From: an uncultured Prevotella sp.
GTDB lineage: Bacteria; Bacteroidota; Bacteroidia; Bacteroidales; Bacteroidaceae
Length of the DNA stretch: 64,000 nt
Direction of reading: 5' to 3'
Assembly: GCA_900543585.1 (NCBI GenBank)
Contig: UQRP01000006.1
Location: forward strand, 1 to 64,000
Shown here: piece by piece, positions 44,032-52,709 of the stretch
How the letters are laid out: every line of letters begins with the position of its first letter
Numbering within the stretch: position 1 is the first letter of the stretch
Notes under the pieces: model-generated
Seen by the model: the letters and a program-made list of their open reading frames with translations, nothing else
What the model was told of the DNA's origin: nothing
Database searches by the model: none
Made by a program: the position numbers and the translations under genes

Positions 44032-45150
44032 ATGAGAATATTTATCTTCAATCCAGAGCACGATATTGCCTTGGCTTCCAACTTAGAGCATTTCACAGCT
44101 CCCCATGCCGGGCGTGAGCTGCGTCATGACCTTGGCTTTCTGCCAGCCCTCTGGGCCGATGCCGACGACTATGTCTTGGTCGACGATGTGGAGGCTGCCC
44201 GTGAGGCGATGCGGAAACTGAGCATCACCATGAAGGCACATGTTGTTGACAAGGATATGATTTTCAGTGTATTGGATAAAAGTATTGGCAATGCTACTGT
44301 GAACCCTTGGGGCTGGGACCTTGCTATGCGCAACTATATGAAGCGTGTGGGTGTCAGCCTGAGCTGTCTGCCGAGCAATGCCAAGCTGAATATCATTCGT
44401 GAGGTCAGCAACAGGGCGTGGGCTTCAGAACACCTGCTTGCCCCCTTGCGCGGGATTGACAGAACGGTGGGATTGAGCGAGCGGCTGACGGATGTGGACA
44501 GTGTGGAGCGATTTCTGAACCTTCACCATCGTGTCGTGCTCAAAGCGCCTTGGAGCAGTAGCGGCCGGGGTATCAGATATGTCGCAGACAGTGAGCAGGA
44601 CGGCTTGCAGGCTAACTACGGGCTTACGCTGCCGTTGAAAGGCTGGGTGAACAATGTCATTCAGCGGCAGGGAGCTGTCATGGCAGAGCCTTACTATAAT
44701 AAGGTGTTGGACTTTGGTATGGAGTTTACAAGTGACGGCAACGGTCGCGTCAGCTATGAAGGACTTTCAATATTCCATACGGTCAATGGCGCCTATACGG
44801 GCAATATCATTGACGATGAGGCGCACAAGTCGGCATGGCTGTGCCGCTATATTCCGCAGTCGCTGCTTGTCAAGGTGCGTGGGCGTGTGGAGAGTCTGCT
44901 GTCTGAGAAGCTGAATGGTGTCTATGCCGGACCTTTCGGTATAGACATGATGGTGGTGAGAGTGGGCAACAGCTTGGCGTTGCATCCGTGTGTGGAGCTG
45001 AACCTCCGTATGACAATGGGCTTTGTAGCGTTGCTGCTCAACCGGTTGCACCATATTGAGCAGCAGACAATGAGAATAGGCTATACCGATGGGCGGTATA
45101 GCCTGAATATTCAGAATCTGAAGTCGAGCTCGCAGTCCACAATACTGTAG
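44032..45150 (+). CDS. Uncharacterised ATP-grasp-like protein
   Basis: A 372-residue cytosolic protein with features of the ATP-grasp fold. K171 in VVLKAPWSSSGRGIRYV resembles the nucleotide-binding strand and glycine-rich loop, AEPYYNKVLDFGMEF (218-232) fits the adenine/metal region, and PFGIDMMVV with ELNLRMTMG (about 300-330) fits the magnesium-binding Glu-x-Asn motif. The N-terminus MRIFIFNPEHDIALAS is distinctive and conserved-looking. ATP-grasp enzymes ligate a carboxylate to an amine or thiol through an acyl-phosphate; no substrate can be named. Its 3' end overlaps the converging porin gene by 40 bases. The fold is inferred from motifs only. Confidence 0.72.
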   Translation: MRIFIFNPEHDIALASNLEHFTAPHAGRELRHDLGFLPALWADADDYVLVDDVEAAREAMRKLSITMKAHVVDKDMIFSVLDKSIGNATVNPWGWDLAMRNYMKRVGVSLSCLPSNAKLNIIREVSNRAWASEHLLAPLRGIDRTVGLSERLTDVDSVERFLNLHHRVVLKAPWSSSGRGIRYVADSEQDGLQANYGLTLPLKGWVNNVIQRQGAVMAEPYYNKVLDFGMEFTSDGNGRVSYEGLSIFHTVNGAYTGNIIDDEAHKSAWLCRYIPQSLLVKVRGRVESLLSEKLNGVYAGPFGIDMMVVRVGNSLALHPCVELNLRMTMGFVALLLNRLHHIEQQTMRIGYTDGRYSLNIQNLKSSSQSTIL

Positions 45151-46226
45151 TTGTGGTCGTCGCTGAGCTTGCGGTTGGCGCGGCTCTTGTCGTTGACAAG
45201 TGCGTACTCGATATTGAGCTGTATGTTCTTGGAGAACATATAGTCGGCGCCGACCTCGTAGTATGTCTTTGCGGTATTCCAGTCGGCCGACTCGCGGTAG
45301 GTATCCCAACGGGCCTTGACATGGAGCTTGTTCTTGATGATAGGAGCAATGCCAAGGACGTAGACACCGTCGGACTTGCTGCCTAAGGCTTCATTGATTG
45401 CGGTATTGCTACGGTCGGCCTTGGAGGCCTCGGCTTTGGCGAAAGCCTTGCCGGTGGAGTGGATATACTCTGAGCGCAGCGTCCAGTCGTTGGCCCGGTA
45501 TTCTCCCGAGATAGCATAACGGTGCTTGGGGAGTTTGACGAGCGTACCGTCAGAGCCCTTTCTTGCATAAGATCCCTCGTAGCCAAAGGCACCAATGCGC
45601 AGACCCTTAATGGGCATGACCCACAGGCCGCCGATGACATCTTTCTGCTGGTCTACATCTTTCTGATTGATGCCCTGTCCGTTGTAGACGCCAATCTGAT
45701 AGTGCAGGAGGTTGCGGCCGTTGGCATTCTTGAGGAAGTCGCCTTGCAGCTGGATACCGATGTCGCGGCCATTGCTGGCAGCCTCACCGTCACGGTCGGA
45801 GAAGCCGGCAAACTTCGTGACGTTTTGGCTATAGGACATGAAGCTTTGGTCAATAGGGTTCATGGGGTTCTCAAAGGTGAAGGCGCGCTTGAACTGTCCG
45901 AACTTGACTTTGAAAAAGTCGTACTTCTTCCATTCAGCGAAGACGTCGACAACGCGGATGCCACTGGTGAGGTCGGCCGTAGAACCATTGTACTGGAACT
46001 GAACTCTTGCCGTCCAGTCGGGATGCGGGTTGGCATCGATGATAACACGTCCAAGACGGATGTTGAAAGAGTTGGCCTTGGCTCCTTTCTGTCCGGAAGC
46101 CTGGTACTGGACCATGCCATAACCGGAGAGCTTGAACATGTTGAGCCATTCGGGCAGTTTGGTTTGTGCGTTTACCGCCGTGGCTGACATGCAGGCGATG
46201 AGGGCGGTAAGAAAAAACTTTCTCAT
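45111..46226 (-). CDS. Phosphate-selective porin O/P family protein
   Basis: A 371-residue outer-membrane barrel of the OprO/OprP porin family. Signal peptide (MRKFFLTALIACMSATAVNA), then repeated amphipathic strands: FNIRLGRVIIDANPHPDWTA, KVKFGQFKRAFTFENPMNP, GRDIGIQLQGDF and a terminal aromatic residue in DCELDFRF. Members pass phosphate or polyphosphate, but many Bacteroidetes copies have unknown specificity. It stands alone, converging with the ATP-grasp-like gene, whose last 40 bases it shares. Confidence 0.85.
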   Translation of the reverse strand: MRKFFLTALIACMSATAVNAQTKLPEWLNMFKLSGYGMVQYQASGQKGAKANSFNIRLGRVIIDANPHPDWTARVQFQYNGSTADLTSGIRVVDVFAEWKKYDFFKVKFGQFKRAFTFENPMNPIDQSFMSYSQNVTKFAGFSDRDGEAASNGRDIGIQLQGDFLKNANGRNLLHYQIGVYNGQGINQKDVDQQKDVIGGLWVMPIKGLRIGAFGYEGSYARKGSDGTLVKLPKHRYAISGEYRANDWTLRSEYIHSTGKAFAKAEASKADRSNTAINEALGSKSDGVYVLGIAPIIKNKLHVKARWDTYRESADWNTAKTYYEVGADYMFSKNIQLNIEYALVNDKSRANRKLSDDHNYSIVDCELDFRF

Positions 46227-46301
46227 TAATATAGATATTTAGTTGGTGTCACTGACCTTGCTTCTTGCCGCTTTCTGCCGCTGAAAGCGAAAAGCATGTT
46301 G

Positions 46302-46309
46302 CAAAAGTA
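46302..46309 (-). promoter_or_regulatory. -7 promoter element for the porin gene
   Basis: TACTTTTG on the minus strand matches TAnnTTTG, 76 bases upstream of the porin start codon. No clear upstream TTTG box. Confidence 0.5.
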
Positions 46310-46399
46310 ATAAAAAAGTTGCATTCCCGCCTTTTGGGGTGAGTTTTTTCTTGGCTTTGCCGCCTTTTTTGCTGTTATAGCGAAAAAGATGGCATAAAA

Positions 46400-46431
46400 T
46401 TTGGCCAATCGGCATAAAAGCAGTAATTTTG
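46400..46431 (+). promoter_or_regulatory. Promoter for tRNA-Pro
   Basis: TTTG (46400-46403), 20 bases, then TAATTTTG (46424-46431), 22 bases before the tRNA: an exact Bacteroidetes-type promoter. Confidence 0.75.
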
Positions 46432-46453
46432 CACTCGCTAAAGAAAATTAGCA

Positions 46454-46527
46454 CGGGGTGTAGCGCAGTCCGGTAGCGCTCCTGGTTTGGGACCAGGTGG
46501 TCGCAGGTTCGAATCCTGTCGCCCCGA
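46454..46527 (+). tRNA. tRNA-Pro (anticodon TGG)
   Basis: A 74-base cloverleaf. Acceptor arms CGGGGTG and CGCCCCG pair with A as discriminator; the anticodon stem CCTGG/CCAGG encloses the loop TTTGGGA with anticodon TGG; the T-arm is CAGGTTCGAATCCTG. The 3' CCA is not encoded (ACAT follows). It has its own promoter and terminator, so it is a single-gene transcript. Confidence 0.95.
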
Positions 46528-46537
46528 CATGAAGATG

Positions 46538-46571
46538 CGTGTCAGAAGTTTTGCTTCTGACACGTTTTTTT
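46538..46571 (+). terminator. tRNA-Pro terminator
   Basis: CGTGTCAGAAG (46538-46548) pairs perfectly with CTTCTGACACG (46554-46564) around a five-base loop and is followed by seven T residues. Confidence 0.85.
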
Positions 46572-46637
46572 ATGCCTTACAATGCTGAGGACAGCATGCT
46601 ATTATCAAAAAAGAGGATGTATATATCCTCTTTCTAT

Positions 46638-47297
46638 TTATTCAGCATTTTGCTGTGGCTGTTCAGCATGTGGTTGCTTGCGTTTGCCGAAATACCATTT
46701 GCCAACGAAGTATATCAGGGCGATGGCAACAAGTGCGATGATGACAATCTTGATGTACTCGCCATATTCCATAATCTTATCGTTGAGGTGCTCTTCAGGG
46801 ACTATGGAGTGGAGATACCAGCCCAGTCCAGCGAGGATGAGATGCCATCCGCCGGCGCCGATAGTGGTGTAGAGCAGGAATTTCCAGTAGCTCATTTTGG
46901 ACAGTCCGGCGGGGATGGAGATGAGATGCCGGATGCCGGGGATGAGACGTCCTGTGATGGTGGCTACCATGCCGTGCTTGTTGAAGTAGCCCTCACTGTG
47001 TTCGACTTTCTTTTGGTTGAGCAGACAGAGATGGCCCAACCGGCTGTTGGCGAAGCGGTAGATGATGGGGCGGCCCAGATAATAACCAGCGAGATAGTTG
47101 ATGGTAGCGCCGCAGTCAGCTCCTAAGGTGGCGAAGAGTACGACGAGGAAGATATTAAGGTGTCCGGCTGCGGAGTGATAGGCTGCCGGGGCTACGACAA
47201 GCTCAGACGGAACGGGGACAACGGTACTCTCAAGGAGCATGAGCAGGAAGACAGTGCCGTAGTTGAGGTTGCTGAGAAGGGATGAGATGATGTTCAT
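46638..47297 (-). CDS. DedA family membrane protein
   Basis: A 219-residue inner-membrane protein of the DedA (SNARE-associated/VTT) superfamily, members of which recycle undecaprenyl phosphate or translocate phospholipids. The family motifs are seen as ESTVVPVPSELVVAPA (re-entrant loop 1), GADCGATINYLAGYYLG and GRLIPGIRHLISIPAGLSKM (re-entrant loop 2, the F/GRxxPxxR motif). Four or five membrane helices can be read. The C-terminus is a Gln-rich polar tail. The start codon overlaps the stop of the TPR gene by four bases, so translation is probably coupled. Confidence 0.9.
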   Translation of the reverse strand: MNIISSLLSNLNYGTVFLLMLLESTVVPVPSELVVAPAAYHSAAGHLNIFLVVLFATLGADCGATINYLAGYYLGRPIIYRFANSRLGHLCLLNQKKVEHSEGYFNKHGMVATITGRLIPGIRHLISIPAGLSKMSYWKFLLYTTIGAGGWHLILAGLGWYLHSIVPEEHLNDKIMEYGEYIKIVIIALVAIALIYFVGKWYFGKRKQPHAEQPQQNAE

Positions 47298-48733
47298 TCT
47301 TTCTTTTTATGTATGGGATGATGTATGGCGTAATTGTAGAAGTCGCGGACGGCCATGCCGTTGGGGAAGACATCGGACATCTCGCGCTGCAGCCCATAGG
47401 GGTTGCGCTCCGTGGCCTTCTTCAGGTCGCTTAGAAATTCGTCCTGAAGGCCTAACTCGTAGTCGGTGCGTACGAGATAAGACCAAAAGTCATTGTAGAT
47501 TTTGTTGTTGTCAGCGTCGGCGAGCTGCCGTAGAATATCGTGGGCCTGCTGCATATAGCCGGTGTCGAAATAGCAGAAAGCAATGTAGAAACGAATGTTG
47601 TTGCGCTCGTCCTTGCTTGTCATCTTGTCGGCATAGGCGAAGTAGGCAGTTGCTTCGGGCAGTTTAGCCGCTAAGAGGGCGAGGTATCCGCGGAGCACAG
47701 CCATGTCGGGAGACTTCTTTCCGGTGAACTGCTCTAACTTGTCAGCAATTTCAAAGGCCTTCTCGTGGTTTCCCATGGTGGCATAGATAAGACACATGTT
47801 GCGGTAGATGTCCATGCGGTTGGGAGAGAAGGGCGCCGTCAGCTTCTCAGCACGTTGCCAGTAGGTAAGTGCTTCATTGAGCTTGTTCTCAGCCATCATC
47901 ACAGCCGCAATACCCATGTAGCCCACCTCGCTCATTGGCTGCAAGCGGTTATAGTGGTTGTAGTAAGATACAGCCTCATTGGCATTGCCAAGAATTGTGA
48001 GGGCGTTGGCTTTGCTGAGAATGGCATCGGTATCCTCGGAGTCGATGGCAAGGGCATAGTCGCAACTCTCAATGCTGTCGCTGATATCGTTGTTGAGATA
48101 TTGCGCCGTAGCCAATGCATTCCAGTAAGCATTGTTGTAAGGGTCGTGGTCGAGGAGGGTGTTGAAGATTCTGATACCCTCCTTGTATTTGCCTTTGTTG
48201 ACAGCGATGCGGCCTTTTATCTCCTGATAGTCGTCATTGTCGGTGTCCTCGCATTCGTCGAGCCATAGCTCGGCGAGGTCGTAGACGTCGTAGTCTACGT
48301 AGAGGGTAGCCACGTCGAGACAGAAGTCTTCTCTGTCGTCCTCGTCGATTTCTCCTTTCTTGTCTTGTAGATATTTCTCTGCGTCATTCGCCCTTCCGTC
48401 GGCAATCATGATCTCGGCCACCGTGTAATAGTAGTCGAGATCTTGCTTGTCGGCAATCATGTTGGCGTAGTGCATGGCTTCCTCGGCGTCGTGGTCGATA
48501 AGTATGGCCACCCTGGCCCGGAAAGCCAAGGGTTGCGTGGCGCCGGGGAACATGCTGAGGGCTGTGTCTACAGCCTCAAGGGCATCATTGAACCTGCCGT
48601 GCAGTTGGTAGTATTCCGCGATGTCTGTATAGTCATCGGGTTCCAGATACAATGGATGCCCCGCGCTGAGGGCATCCTCGTAGTTCTGTAAGTTGTCTTT
48701 GAACTGTTTGGTATGGAAAATGTTGTCGCTCAA
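47294..48733 (-). CDS. Tetratricopeptide repeat protein
   Basis: A 479-residue, acidic, apparently cytosolic protein built of TPR helix pairs throughout (for example YYQLHGRFNDALEAVDTALS near 50, YNNAYWNALATAQYLNNDIS near 205, IYATMGNHEKAFEIADKLE near 315). No signal peptide or catalytic domain. TPR proteins serve as scaffolds; no partner can be named. It lies 9 bases behind glnS and overlaps dedA, so all three are co-transcribed. A link to glutaminyl-tRNA or membrane function is not evident. Confidence 0.85.
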   Translation of the reverse strand: MSDNIFHTKQFKDNLQNYEDALSAGHPLYLEPDDYTDIAEYYQLHGRFNDALEAVDTALSMFPGATQPLAFRARVAILIDHDAEEAMHYANMIADKQDLDYYYTVAEIMIADGRANDAEKYLQDKKGEIDEDDREDFCLDVATLYVDYDVYDLAELWLDECEDTDNDDYQEIKGRIAVNKGKYKEGIRIFNTLLDHDPYNNAYWNALATAQYLNNDISDSIESCDYALAIDSEDTDAILSKANALTILGNANEAVSYYNHYNRLQPMSEVGYMGIAAVMMAENKLNEALTYWQRAEKLTAPFSPNRMDIYRNMCLIYATMGNHEKAFEIADKLEQFTGKKSPDMAVLRGYLALLAAKLPEATAYFAYADKMTSKDERNNIRFYIAFCYFDTGYMQQAHDILRQLADADNNKIYNDFWSYLVRTDYELGLQDEFLSDLKKATERNPYGLQREMSDVFPNGMAVRDFYNYAIHHPIHKKKE

Positions 48734-48742
48734 ATTGAAATA

Positions 48743-50461
48743 CTATTTTTTGTTTTGTTTGGCCCAGGTGTCTTTCAGACCTACCGTCTTGTTAAAGACG
48801 GGCTTCTCGTCGGTGGTGTCGAGGTCGGCCATGAAATAACCTGTGCGTTGGAACTGCAAATACTGTCCGGGCTTCATCTTTGCAGCGAAGTCCTCGACGT
48901 AGCAGTTCTTATAGACATGAAGAGATTCTGGGTTGAGCAGCTCGCGGAAGTCGCGGTCGTCAGCTGACGGATTCTCCTCCTTGAAGAGGCGGTCGTACTC
49001 TCTGACTTCCGCCTTGACACAATCCTCCGCGTTGACCCAATGCAGGGTTCCCTTGACCTTGCGGTCAGCACCTGGCATTCCGCTCTTGGTCTCCGGGTCA
49101 TATTCTGCCTGAATCTCAGTGATGTTGCCGTCAGCATCTTTGGTGCAACCGGTGCACTTGATGATGTAAGCGTTCTTCAGACGTACTTCCTTGCCCGGCG
49201 TCATGCGGAAGAAATTCTTGGGAGCGTCTTCCATGAAGTCGGCACGCTCTATCCAAAGATTGCGAGAGAAAGAAATCTTATGGCTTCCTGCTGTCTCGTC
49301 CTCAGGGTTGTTGATGGCGTCCATCTCTTCGGTCTTGCCTTCAGGATAGTTGGTGATGACGAGCTTGACAGGGTCGAGGACAGCGGAGACGCGGGTAGCC
49401 CGCTTGTTGAGGTCTTCGCGGACGGCAGCCTCAAGGAGTGCCATATCGTTGAGGGCGTCAAACTTGGTATAGCCGATGGAGCGGATGAAGTTCTTGATGG
49501 ACTCGGGAGAATAGCCGCGGCGGCGCATACCGCAGAGTGTCGGCATGCGTGGGTCGTCCCAGCCGTTGACAAGATGCTCGTCGACGAGGGTGTGGAGTTT
49601 GCGCTTCGACATCACGGTGTAGGTGAGGTTGAGGCGGTTGAACTCTATCTGTCGGGGGCGGTTGTCGTCCAGGCCCTGAGCGGCGGTGCCGTCATATTCT
49701 TTCAGGAAATCAATAAAGAGGTTGTAGAGCGGACGGTGGGGGACAAACTCCAACGTGCAGATGGAGTGGGTGACACCCTCAAAGTAGTCGCTCTGTCCAT
49801 GGGCAAAGTCATACATCGGATAGCAGTGCCATTTTGTTCCTGTACGGTGGTGCGGTGTCTGGATGATACGATAGATGATGGGGTCGCGGAAGTGCATGTT
49901 GGGGTTGGCCATGTCAAGCTTAGCGCGCAACACCATGGAGCCCTCTACGGCCTCCGGTGTGTTCATCTGATTGAAGAGTCGAAGATTCTCTTCTACGGGA
50001 CGGTCACGATAGGGGCTGGCGGTGCCGGGCTCTGTGGGCGTGCCCTTCTGTTGGGCTATCTCCTCGGCGGTTTGCTCGTCAACATAGGCATGGCCGTTCT
50101 TAATCATCCAGATGGCGAAATCCCACAGCTTCTGGAAGTAGTCGGAAGCATAATAGATATGTCCCCACTGGAAGCCGAGCCACTTGATGTCGTTGAGGAT
50201 GTTCTCAACATATTCGGTGTTCTCCTTCGACGGGTTGGTATCGTCGAAACGCAGGTTGCAGACGCCGCCATACTCCTTGGCTGCCCCAAAGTCCATGCAG
50301 ATGGCCTTGGCGTGTCCGATATGCAGATAGCCGTTAGGCTCTGGCGGGAAACGGGTCTGAATACGTCCACCGTTCTTTCCGGCGGCAAGGTCCTCCTCTA
50401 TCAATTGCTCTACAAAGCTTAAGCTACGCTTCTCTTCCTTACTGTTATCTTTCGTTTCCAT
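48743..50461 (-). CDS. glnS: Glutamine--tRNA ligase
   Basis: A 572-residue class I aminoacyl-tRNA synthetase. The HIGH motif is in PPEPNGYLHIGHAKAI near residue 45, RFDDTNPSKE follows, the KMSKS equivalent is VMSKRKL near 270, and the C-terminal half is the two-barrel anticodon-binding domain of glutaminyl enzymes. The PEPNG form of the motif separates it from GluRS. Length fits. First gene of the glnS-TPR-dedA operon with a -7 element 23 bases upstream. Confidence 0.96.
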   Translation of the reverse strand: METKDNSKEEKRSLSFVEQLIEEDLAAGKNGGRIQTRFPPEPNGYLHIGHAKAICMDFGAAKEYGGVCNLRFDDTNPSKENTEYVENILNDIKWLGFQWGHIYYASDYFQKLWDFAIWMIKNGHAYVDEQTAEEIAQQKGTPTEPGTASPYRDRPVEENLRLFNQMNTPEAVEGSMVLRAKLDMANPNMHFRDPIIYRIIQTPHHRTGTKWHCYPMYDFAHGQSDYFEGVTHSICTLEFVPHRPLYNLFIDFLKEYDGTAAQGLDDNRPRQIEFNRLNLTYTVMSKRKLHTLVDEHLVNGWDDPRMPTLCGMRRRGYSPESIKNFIRSIGYTKFDALNDMALLEAAVREDLNKRATRVSAVLDPVKLVITNYPEGKTEEMDAINNPEDETAGSHKISFSRNLWIERADFMEDAPKNFFRMTPGKEVRLKNAYIIKCTGCTKDADGNITEIQAEYDPETKSGMPGADRKVKGTLHWVNAEDCVKAEVREYDRLFKEENPSADDRDFRELLNPESLHVYKNCYVEDFAAKMKPGQYLQFQRTGYFMADLDTTDEKPVFNKTVGLKDTWAKQNKK

Positions 50462-50483
50462 GTTAGTTATTTCTTGTTTAGTG

Positions 50484-50491
50484 CAAAGTTA
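50484..50491 (-). promoter_or_regulatory. -7 promoter element for glnS
   Basis: TAACTTTG on the minus strand matches TAnnTTTG, 23 bases upstream of the glnS start codon. Confidence 0.6.
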
Positions 50492-50555
50492 GTCATATTT
50501 CCACAATATATGCTATTGTGCGCTAAAAAAAAGCGAAAAAAAAAGATAGATTATA

Positions 50556-50587
50556 TTTGCTTGGTATTAAATTTTTTATTACCTTTG
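50556..50587 (+). promoter_or_regulatory. Promoter of an orphan short transcript
   Basis: TTTG (50556-50559), 20 bases, then TACCTTTG (50580-50587), an exact Bacteroidetes-type promoter pointing right into a gene-free stretch that ends in a strong terminator. Confidence 0.7.
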
Positions 50588-50592
50588 CAATG

Positions 50593-50681
50593 TTATCCTG
50601 AATACAATCTTTTACTTTGAAAAGACTAATGCCTATTGAGAAAATGGCGCTCGCTGTGAAGCAAGCGCCATTTATTTTTTT
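50593..50681 (+). ncRNA. Candidate small RNA
   Basis: About 89 bases between a consensus promoter and an intrinsic terminator. The terminator is AAATGGCGCTCGCT (50642-50655) with AGCAAGCGCCATTT (50660-50673), one mismatch and a GTGA loop, followed by ATTTTTTTATTT. No protein gene fits: the only open frames run through the terminator into the converging mltG gene. The hairpin might also end the mltG transcript from the other side, about 105 bases past its stop codon, but its T-run is on the plus strand. The 50462-50778 gap holds nothing else that I recognise. Confidence 0.55.
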
Positions 50682-50778
50682 ATTTAGAATTTATTTTTCC
50701 TTTTCACGAGTGCTATACGCCTTGTTCATTCTTGTGTATAAGACATTTAGCCTTCTTGGTAAATTAGAATGTTTGCAG

Positions 50779-51825
50779 CTATTTAATGCCACGTCTGTTC
50801 AGGGCGGCAGCATAGCGGCGCGCATTGGCCATGTGCTCCTCATAGGTAGTGGCGAAGTCGTGGGTACCGCTGAAGTCGGACTTGGCGCACATATATAGAT
50901 AATTGTGGTGCACCATGTTCAGCACGGCGTCGATACCGGCGATAGAGGCTACGCGTATGGGCCCTGGGGGCAGTCCGGGATTAACGTAGGTATTGTAAGG
51001 GCTGTGCACGTGGAGCAGGTTGTTATAGATACGCTTCAGGGCAAAGTCCTTGAGGGCAAACTTGATGGTCGGGTCGGCCTGAAGGGGCATGCCCTGAGGA
51101 TATTTGGCGTCGCGGAGCATGAGACGGTTGTAGTACATGCCGGCAATCATTGGCTTTTCACCATTGTTGGCTGTCTCCTCATCGACGATGCTCGCCAATG
51201 TAGCTACCTCAACGGGAGAAAGTTTCAGCGCCTCAGCTTTCTTCATCCGTGCGTCATCCCAGAATTTCTTGTTCTCTTTCTGCATGCGTTGAAGCAAGTT
51301 GTTGACGGAGGTGTCCCAATAAATGTCGTAGGTGTTGGGGATGAACAGGGCTGCAATGGTTGTGGTGTCATACCCCAACTCTCTGCAGGCAGCCTCATCA
51401 GTGAGGACCTTTACGATACTGGCGCTGTCTACCATCAGTTTCTTGCCCAGGGCTCCAGCCATATCCTGCATGGTCCTTACGCTGGGCACTACGAGCTGCA
51501 ATGGTTCCTGCATGCCATTCTTGAAATGACGGAAGACGACATAGGCGCCCATTGATGGCTTGATGGCATAGCGGCCTGTACGCACACGCTTGATGAGATT
51601 GCTGTGGCGTGACAGAATACAGAAAGCCTGAAAGGTGTGGGTGCGCGAGACGGGCTTGAGCTTGGTCATCAACGAATCGTAGTTGTCGTCGCTGTCGACA
51701 TAGACATATTGTGTTTCGCTCTTGCCCGAGAAAGATGTGAAAAAGTAGTAGTAAGCTAAGCCAAGAAGCACGATGATACATGCAGCGGCAGGGAAGATAT
51801 ACTTCTTACTAAGTTGTTTTTTCAT
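50779..51825 (-). CDS. mltG: Endolytic murein transglycosylase MltG
   Basis: A 348-residue inner-membrane YceG/MltG protein that cuts nascent glycan strands and so ends their polymerisation. One N-terminal helix (IFPAAACIIVLLGLAYYYFF), a LysM-like subdomain, and the catalytic domain with the glutamate in ASIVDEETANNGEKP (about residue 215), then GMYYNRL and LQADPTIKFAL and SPYNTYVNPGLPPGPI. All match the family pattern. Single gene with a strong promoter, divergent from the HAD phosphatase gene. Confidence 0.94.
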   Translation of the reverse strand: MKKQLSKKYIFPAAACIIVLLGLAYYYFFTSFSGKSETQYVYVDSDDNYDSLMTKLKPVSRTHTFQAFCILSRHSNLIKRVRTGRYAIKPSMGAYVVFRHFKNGMQEPLQLVVPSVRTMQDMAGALGKKLMVDSASIVKVLTDEAACRELGYDTTTIAALFIPNTYDIYWDTSVNNLLQRMQKENKKFWDDARMKKAEALKLSPVEVATLASIVDEETANNGEKPMIAGMYYNRLMLRDAKYPQGMPLQADPTIKFALKDFALKRIYNNLLHVHSPYNTYVNPGLPPGPIRVASIAGIDAVLNMVHHNYLYMCAKSDFSGTHDFATTYEEHMANARRYAAALNRRGIK

Positions 51826-51848
51826 GACTAATAATGATTATCATGGTG

Positions 51849-51880
51849 CAAAGTTACGCTAAATCAAGGATATTGGCAAA
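51849..51880 (-). promoter_or_regulatory. Promoter for mltG
   Basis: On the minus strand, TTTG (51877-51880), 20 bases, then TAACTTTG (51849-51856), 23 bases before the mltG start codon. Confidence 0.7.
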
Positions 51881-51928
51881 ACTTTTGCCTTTTCTTTTGT
51901 TTCTATTTATAGTATATATAATAATGTG

Positions 51929-51936
51929 TAACTTTG
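51929..51936 (+). promoter_or_regulatory. -7 promoter element for the HAD phosphatase gene
   Basis: TAACTTTG matches TAnnTTTG, 44 bases before the start codon at 51981; a TTTA at 51906-51909 stands at the usual distance for the upstream box. Confidence 0.55.
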
Positions 51937-51980
51937 CACTCGAAATCAGCAATAGACAATAAGGATAACAAAACGTACTT

Positions 51981-52622
51981 ATGAGATACGATACTTACAT
52001 TTTTGACTTGGACGGAACGCTCCTCAATACACTTAATGATTTGGCAGCCAGCTGCAACTATGCGCTTCGGAGCTATGGCTTCCCTGAGCACAGCGTGGAC
52101 GACGTGCGCCGCTTTGTAGGCAACGGTGTTCGCTTGTTGATGTGCCGGGCTATCCCTGATGGCGACAACAATCCTAAGTTCGGGGACTGCTATGCTTGTT
52201 TCCGTGAGCACTATCTTCACCATAATCTGGACACAACGGCTCCCTATCCCGGTATCATGGACATGATAAAAGCGTTGAATGCCAATGGCAAGCATATCGC
52301 TGTGGTGAGTAATAAGTTCTATGAGGCGACGCGTGCACTGGTTCGCCACTTCTTTGGAGAAGAGATTTCTGTTGCTATCGGCGAGCGCCCCGATATCCAC
52401 AAGAAGCCTGCCCCCGATACCGTCAACGAAGCTTTGCGGCAGTTGGGTGTCGGTCGTGAGGGTGCTGTGTATATTGGTGACAGCGATGTAGACATTGATA
52501 CGGCGCGCAATAGCGGCATGCCCTGCATCAGTGTGCTGTGGGGCTTCCGTGATAAGGAATTCCTCTTGGAGCATGGGGCGACAACACTGGTAACAACGCC
52601 GGAAGAGATTCTCACTATTTGA
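51981..52622 (+). CDS. HAD family hydrolase, phosphoglycolate phosphatase-like
   Basis: A 213-residue HAD phosphatase. Motif I is FDLDGTLLNT (D9 and D11), motif II VVSNK, motif III lysine in KKPAPD, and motif IV GDSDVDIDTA. The helical cap domain of type C1 lies between motifs I and II. This arrangement matches Gph, which removes 2-phosphoglycolate, and the wider PGP/pyrophosphatase (PpaX) group; substrate cannot be told from sequence alone. Monocistronic, ended by a shared terminator. Confidence 0.87.
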   Translation: MRYDTYIFDLDGTLLNTLNDLAASCNYALRSYGFPEHSVDDVRRFVGNGVRLLMCRAIPDGDNNPKFGDCYACFREHYLHHNLDTTAPYPGIMDMIKALNANGKHIAVVSNKFYEATRALVRHFFGEEISVAIGERPDIHKKPAPDTVNEALRQLGVGREGAVYIGDSDVDIDTARNSGMPCISVLWGFRDKEFLLEHGATTLVTTPEEILTI

Positions 52623-52643
52623 TGTTGACGCTTCTGTAAGAAG

Positions 52644-52680
52644 AAATCCCGGGCTACCAATCACAGGCAACTCGGGATTT
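52644..52680. terminator. Bidirectional terminator
   Basis: AAATCCCGGG (52644-52653) pairs with CTCGGGATTT (52671-52680), with one G-T pair, around a 17-base loop, between the converging HAD phosphatase and BACON genes. Confidence 0.7.
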
Positions 52681-52709
52681 ATTAATTTAGAGAGAAATAT
52701 AATGTCCGG

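Noticed and set aside
50617..50898. A 93-residue plus-strand frame after the orphan promoter
   Set aside because: It needs a TTG start, runs through a strong terminator and continues antisense into mltG.
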